Of a stretch of 64,000 nucleotides of DNA, positions 60,821-64,000 are shown in pieces. Each line of letters begins with the position of its first letter. Position 1 is the stretch's first letter. The stretch comes from Hellea balneolensis DSM 19091 (GTDB lineage Bacteria; Pseudomonadota; Alphaproteobacteria; Caulobacterales; Maricaulaceae), in NCBI RefSeq assembly GCF_000428525.1, contig NZ_AUAC01000007.1, positions 62,001-126,000 of the forward strand, read 5' to 3'. A program made the position numbers and the translations under genes. The notes beneath the pieces were generated by a model. The model was not told where the DNA came from. It saw nothing but the letters and a program-made list of their open reading frames with translations, and ran no database searches.

Positions 60821-61513
60821 CTAATTACTTTTTTGGCGGGCCGCAGCGCGCTGGTCTATATAAGTTTGAAAGTTGTCTTTTGGAATATCTGTAATACCGC
60901 AATCTTTGGCAGGTTGCGGCGCTTTCTTATCCAAAAATTTGACGGTCCAGCAATCATCAAAGACGCTGCAATAACAGACCGACACATCGACCCCGTCCAT
61001 GGGTGTGCCCCATTGACCACGCAGATATGCCGTAAGCTCAGACCCCGGTGATCCCATGCTGAAAGATATGGGCGTTACGCTATCTCCCGCACGTAAATAT
61101 CCTGCAGCCGGCTTTTCTGTAAGCCTTGCCCAACCCCGCAAGCGCGGCGTCATGATGGCATCTTCAAAGGCTTTATAACCCGTTACGGGCTCACCTTTTT
61201 GCAAGACGGACACGCTTTGGATATTTGCAAGGCCAGTCCCGAAGTTATTCAACGTTATTTCAAAATGGGGCTGCACATCCCCGCGGGCGGTGGCTTTGGT
61301 TAAGTACCCTAAATCAATATCAATAATCGGTAAAACCCGCGCCTTTTGCGTTTCCTGATTCATCTTAAACGTCGCGCGAGAGGTGAGTATGCCCACAAAA
61401 GAAATTAAAAGCGCACAAAGACCCGTCATCAAGCCAATATCAATCCGCTTGAGAAGCGATTTTGAAGGTGATGACATTTGATTATCATCCGTAGCTCCGG
61501 GTGGTACAGCCAT
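60821..61513 (-). CDS. Membrane-anchored protein between pheS and pheT, function unknown
   Basis: A 230-residue protein with one N-terminal membrane helix (about 27-47) and a domain of about 170 residues that is probably extracytoplasmic. Landmarks are ARVLPIIDIDLGYL, ITLNNFGTGLANIQSV and VDVSVCYCSVFDDCW, with three clustered cysteines and one more in KDCGITD. The pattern of a beta-rich domain with NNFGTG is seen in several unnamed proteins with an N-terminal helix; I do not give a family. The start codon shares one base with the pheS stop (TAATG), and pheT starts eight bases after its stop, so it is embedded in the pheST operon. Confidence 0.8.
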   Translation of the reverse strand: MAVPPGATDDNQMSSPSKSLLKRIDIGLMTGLCALLISFVGILTSRATFKMNQETQKARVLPIIDIDLGYLTKATARGDVQPHFEITLNNFGTGLANIQSVSVLQKGEPVTGYKAFEDAIMTPRLRGWARLTEKPAAGYLRAGDSVTPISFSMGSPGSELTAYLRGQWGTPMDGVDVSVCYCSVFDDCWTVKFLDKKAPQPAKDCGITDIPKDNFQTYIDQRAAARQKSN

Positions 61514-62580
61514 TAGCTTAGACCTGTCGCCAAATTCGCCTGCAAGAGCGGATTAAATCCGTAATGCGCTAACCACCGACTATCCCCTGCAAACATATCG
61601 CGCAGGTCTGGCATGCCGTATTTTAACATAGCTAATCTGTCCACGCCCATGCCAAAGGCGAAGCCTTGATACTGCTCTGGGTCAACACCGCAGGCGCGAA
61701 GAACATTGGGATGCACCATTCCGCAGCCCAGTATTTCCATCCATTTTTCGCCTTCGCCAATTTTTATGGACGCGCCGTCTCGTTCATAGCGCACATCCAT
61801 TTCGGCTGAGGGTTCTGTAAAGGGGAAGTGATGCGGCCGAAATTGCACGTCCACCTCAGTCTCGAAAAAGGCGCTGACAAAATCCATGAGCACACCTTTG
61901 AGGTGACCCATATGGATGCCCTTATCAATGACGAGACCTTCGACCTGATGGAACATAGGTGTGTGGGTTTGGTCAGAGTCACAGCGGTAAGTCCGGCCCG
62001 GCGCAATGATACGAATAGGCGGCTTTTCATTGATCATCGTGCGAATTTGCACAGGCGATGTGTGGGTGCGCAGAACCTTTTTCTCTTCACCTTCAGGCGC
62101 TGTCATGAAGAACGTATCGTGCATATCACGTGCAGGGTGTCCGGGCGGGAAGTTCAAAGCTGTGAAATTATGGAAATCGTCCTCAATATCAGGGCCTTCA
62201 GCGACGGAAAATCCCATATCGGAGAAGATAACAGCCATTTCTTCCATGACTTGCTGCACAGGATGAAGTGTGCCAGCAGGTGCACCAACAGGAAGCGACA
62301 TATCCATAGTCTCGCTAGCCAAGGCCGCGTCAAGCGCAGCATTTTCGAGGTTCTCTTTTTTAGCCTCGATCATAGCAGCTATGTCTTTTTTTAGGCCGTT
62401 AAGCGCGGGACCCATGACTTTTTTCTCGTCAATGGACATCTTGCCAAGGCCTTGCATCATCTTGCCAATTTCACCCTTTTTCCCAAGGGCGGCAACACGG
62501 ATATCATCAAGCGTACGGAGATCGTTCGTCGAGTCAATCTGGGCGGCATATTTATCTTTGACAGCGGAAATATCGCTCAT
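61513..62580 (-). CDS. pheS: Phenylalanyl-tRNA synthetase alpha subunit
   Basis: The catalytic alpha subunit. It has the N-terminal coiled-coil (about 1-90), and the class II core with [23 protein letters not shown], the [10 protein letters not shown] motif and [21 protein letters not shown] motif 3 region. Length, 355 residues, is standard. It heads the operon pheS-x-pheT. A 10-bp inverted repeat in its leader could be an attenuator. Confidence 0.97.
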   Translation of the reverse strand: MSDISAVKDKYAAQIDSTNDLRTLDDIRVAALGKKGEIGKMMQGLGKMSIDEKKVMGPALNGLKKDIAAMIEAKKENLENAALDAALASETMDMSLPVGAPAGTLHPVQQVMEEMAVIFSDMGFSVAEGPDIEDDFHNFTALNFPPGHPARDMHDTFFMTAPEGEEKKVLRTHTSPVQIRTMINEKPPIRIIAPGRTYRCDSDQTHTPMFHQVEGLVIDKGIHMGHLKGVLMDFVSAFFETEVDVQFRPHHFPFTEPSAEMDVRYERDGASIKIGEGEKWMEILGCGMVHPNVLRACGVDPEQYQGFAFGMGVDRLAMLKYGMPDLRDMFAGDSRWLAHYGFNPLLQANLATGLS

Positions 62581-62593
62581 GGAAGTGTCCCGT

Positions 62594-62631
62594 AAAGAGG
62601 CGTTAAATTTTCACGTCTTTTACGCCTCTTT
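62594..62631 (-). promoter_or_regulatory. Leader inverted repeat upstream of pheS
   Basis: AAAGAGGCGT and ACGCCTCTTT form a perfect 10-bp inverted repeat, 14 bases above the pheS start, with an 18-base loop. Two further GACGCC copies upstream on the same strand could pair with the same GGCGT, so alternative folds are possible. Only three T bases follow the stem. Confidence 0.45.
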
Positions 62632-62689
62632 TGCGGGGCGTCAACAGGGCGTCAGCAAGGGGCGCGTATAGGACAGTTGGGCGCTAGGT

Positions 62690-63622
62690 TTAGGCTCGCA
62701 TATCACTGATATCTTTGAGGCGGCGTTTTGCCTTTTCAAAAGTCTTACGGTCCGAAGGCTTTTTAATATTCGGATCCTCAATAATTTGTACTTTCGCTTC
62801 ACGTCTTATGAAAATGTGGGGCTCTTTGGGGAGGGGGTCAAAGCCGAAATTAATATGATTGAGTGTCTCATGAGTGCCCAGCAGCAAATAGCTTAAAGGC
62901 TTTACGAGAGTTGAAAGACCTCGAAGCACGCGTACTTGGGCTGGAGAACTGTAATGTGGTAGAGCATTTCTGAAAACCACGATGTCAAATTGTCCAAGCG
63001 TATCGAGCTTTGAGAGTAGATGCGCCTCCTCGAAACGAACCATTTTTCGGATATGATCTTTGACCACCCAATCTTCGGCCTGGCGGTCAAAATATGTGAT
63101 CAAGTCGCGAATGGGCAGTCCGCGCTGCGCCTCGAAATGCGTGTAGCGTCCGGCTCGGGCACGGTCGAGTGCTGTTGACGGATAATCAACACCAATGACT
63201 TCAAAGGTGGTGTCAGGGAACTTATCTTTGGCTTTGTCTAGGGCCATTGCAATACAATAGGCCTCTTGGCCGCTGGAACACCCAAAAGAGAGAATTTGAA
63301 TTTTACCACCTTTTCGGATCGGATATAGAGCGGGAAGAATGACATTTTCAATTTTGTCCAAGCTCTCTCGATCTGTGTAAAAATGTGTGTCGCGCTCAAG
63401 TAGGCTCGAGACGATTTTTACGGCTAGGTTGCTTTGTCCTGATTTAAAAAGCTCCTCGACCATTTCATCTAAGGATTTGAAACCCTCTTTGCGTGACAGG
63501 GATGAGAGGCGTGTTTCGATCAAAAAAGCATGGTCGCTCCCCAGATTTACACCGGCAAGTTCTAAGGTTAAGCGCTTAAGCGCCTCATAATATGTGGGGT
63601 TTAGTGAGAGCACTGCGCTCAT
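62690..63622 (-). CDS. cheR: Chemotaxis protein methyltransferase CheR
   Basis: CheR uses S-adenosylmethionine to methylate glutamates of chemoreceptors. The N-terminal helical domain (about 10-85) ends at VSSLLERDTHFYTD, where the usual TxFFR motif is changed. The SAM-binding motif is ILSFGCSSGQEAYCIAMAL, followed by EVIGVDYPSTALDRARAGRYT, and the late FDIVVFRNALPHYS replaces the usual CRNVLIYF pattern. Length is 310 residues, slightly above normal, with a basic tail. It is coupled to the cheY gene by a one-base overlap (TGATG). Confidence 0.92.
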   Translation of the reverse strand: MSAVLSLNPTYYEALKRLTLELAGVNLGSDHAFLIETRLSSLSRKEGFKSLDEMVEELFKSGQSNLAVKIVSSLLERDTHFYTDRESLDKIENVILPALYPIRKGGKIQILSFGCSSGQEAYCIAMALDKAKDKFPDTTFEVIGVDYPSTALDRARAGRYTHFEAQRGLPIRDLITYFDRQAEDWVVKDHIRKMVRFEEAHLLSKLDTLGQFDIVVFRNALPHYSSPAQVRVLRGLSTLVKPLSYLLLGTHETLNHINFGFDPLPKEPHIFIRREAKVQIIEDPNIKKPSDRKTFEKAKRRLKDISDMRA

Positions 63623-63993
63623 CAGATGAGCCCGGCCTGATAAAATTTGGATTCGATAATATCAGAATCAAACGGTTTCATGACATATTCATCAGCCCCC
63701 GCATCCAAGGCTTGTGATATCTTAAGAACATCACGTTCAGCCGTACAGAATACGACAACAGGCTTATCGCCTGAGGGCTCTTTGCGTAGTTCTTTGAGGA
63801 AATCCAAGCCGTCCATGACCGGCATATTCCAATCCAGCAAGATGGCATCGGGCATATTTACGCGGCAGCGATCAATTGCTTCTTGACCGTTCTCGGCTTC
63901 TTTAGTTGCAAATTTAAGGTCTTTGAGAATTCGGCTCGCGACTCGGCGAATCATTTTGCTGTCATCCACGACAAGACAAGTTTTGGTTCTCAT
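63622..63993 (-). CDS. CheY-like single-domain response regulator
   Basis: A 123-residue receiver domain without an output domain. The acidic pair is in VVDDSKMIRR, the phosphoacceptor aspartate in LLDWNMPVMDG, the conserved Ser/Thr in VFCTAERD and lysine in YVMKPFD. The closeness to cheR suggests a chemotaxis or motility role, and it could be one of several CheY proteins. The chemotaxis cluster probably continues beyond the window edge. Confidence 0.93.
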   Translation of the reverse strand: MRTKTCLVVDDSKMIRRVASRILKDLKFATKEAENGQEAIDRCRVNMPDAILLDWNMPVMDGLDFLKELRKEPSGDKPVVVFCTAERDVLKISQALDAGADEYVMKPFDSDIIESKFYQAGLI

Positions 63994-64000
63994 AAGCTGA

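Noticed and set aside
1-64000. CRISPR arrays, tRNA or rRNA genes, prophage or IS transposase genes
   Set aside because: No regularly spaced repeats, no tRNA-like arms or rRNA sequence, and no transposase or integrase reading frames were seen by eye; a tRNAscan or HMM search was not possible.

Overview
This window is a chromosomal segment of an alphaproteobacterium, most likely a dimorphic or prosthecate relative of Caulobacter in the Maricaulales/Hyphomonadales. The placement is inference from gene content: an SpmX-type polar muramidase, EipA (DUF1134), DUF1489, CarD, a Suv3-like RNA helicase next to an S4 protein, DUF3108, and a TTAA-rich, CtrA-like motif upstream of several envelope genes. 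Base composition is moderate (roughly half G+C by eye). Nearly every base is coding. I saw no rRNA, tRNA, CRISPR array, prophage or classical insertion sequence.

Layout. 0-6.5 kb: a pirin (cut by the window edge), then a DUF547 / TVP38 membrane protein / FAD disulfide oxidoreductase / histidine kinase run, then folD. 6.7-11.6 kb: a DUF1800-DUF1501 secreted pair and an amidase lipoprotein. 11.7-16.2 kb: part of a type II secretion system (gspC, gspD, gspN, a lipoprotein, a prepilin peptidase). 16.2-21.9 kb: mgtE, a DUF885 lipoprotein, spmX behind a sigma-54 type promoter, a JmjC-like protein and DUF1489. 21.9-31.8 kb: a TonB receptor, panC, a D,D-carboxypeptidase with SPOR domain, an SH3 protein, a 2-hydroxyacid dehydrogenase, an MBL hydrolase and an SNase-like protein. 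31.8-39.5 kb: an S41 protease, carD, fdxA, S4 protein, Suv3 helicase, DUF3108 and rpmB. 39.5-47.1 kb: a structured leader before a phosphodiesterase, folE, cysS, a small GIY-YIG gene, and GST and membrane proteins. 47.2-53.5 kb: ileS, a thioredoxin-fold lipoprotein, a GIY-YIG cassette and lepA. 53.5-64 kb: oxyR, several unknowns, eipA, pheT-x-pheS, and cheR/cheY.

The most interesting structure lies between 43.8 and 51.6 kb. A 101-codon GIY-YIG nuclease gene sits between two perfect 32-bp inverted copies of a palindromic, REP-like repeat, making a cassette of about 0.4 kb. One kilobase away is a gene-free element with the same topology (two head-to-head REP-like units around a 50-bp spacer), and a third related unit lies upstream of a second, degenerate GIY-YIG gene. 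The units share their outer and inner ends but have different stems. This resembles the REP/RAYT arrangement with a GIY-YIG protein in place of the tyrosine transposase.

Other points worth attention are the sigma-54 promoter of spmX, a leader with mutually exclusive hairpins and an intrinsic terminator upstream of a glycerophosphodiester phosphodiesterase gene, composition shifts inside ileS and cysS, an extra gene between pheS and pheT, and several perfect palindromes in divergent promoter regions.
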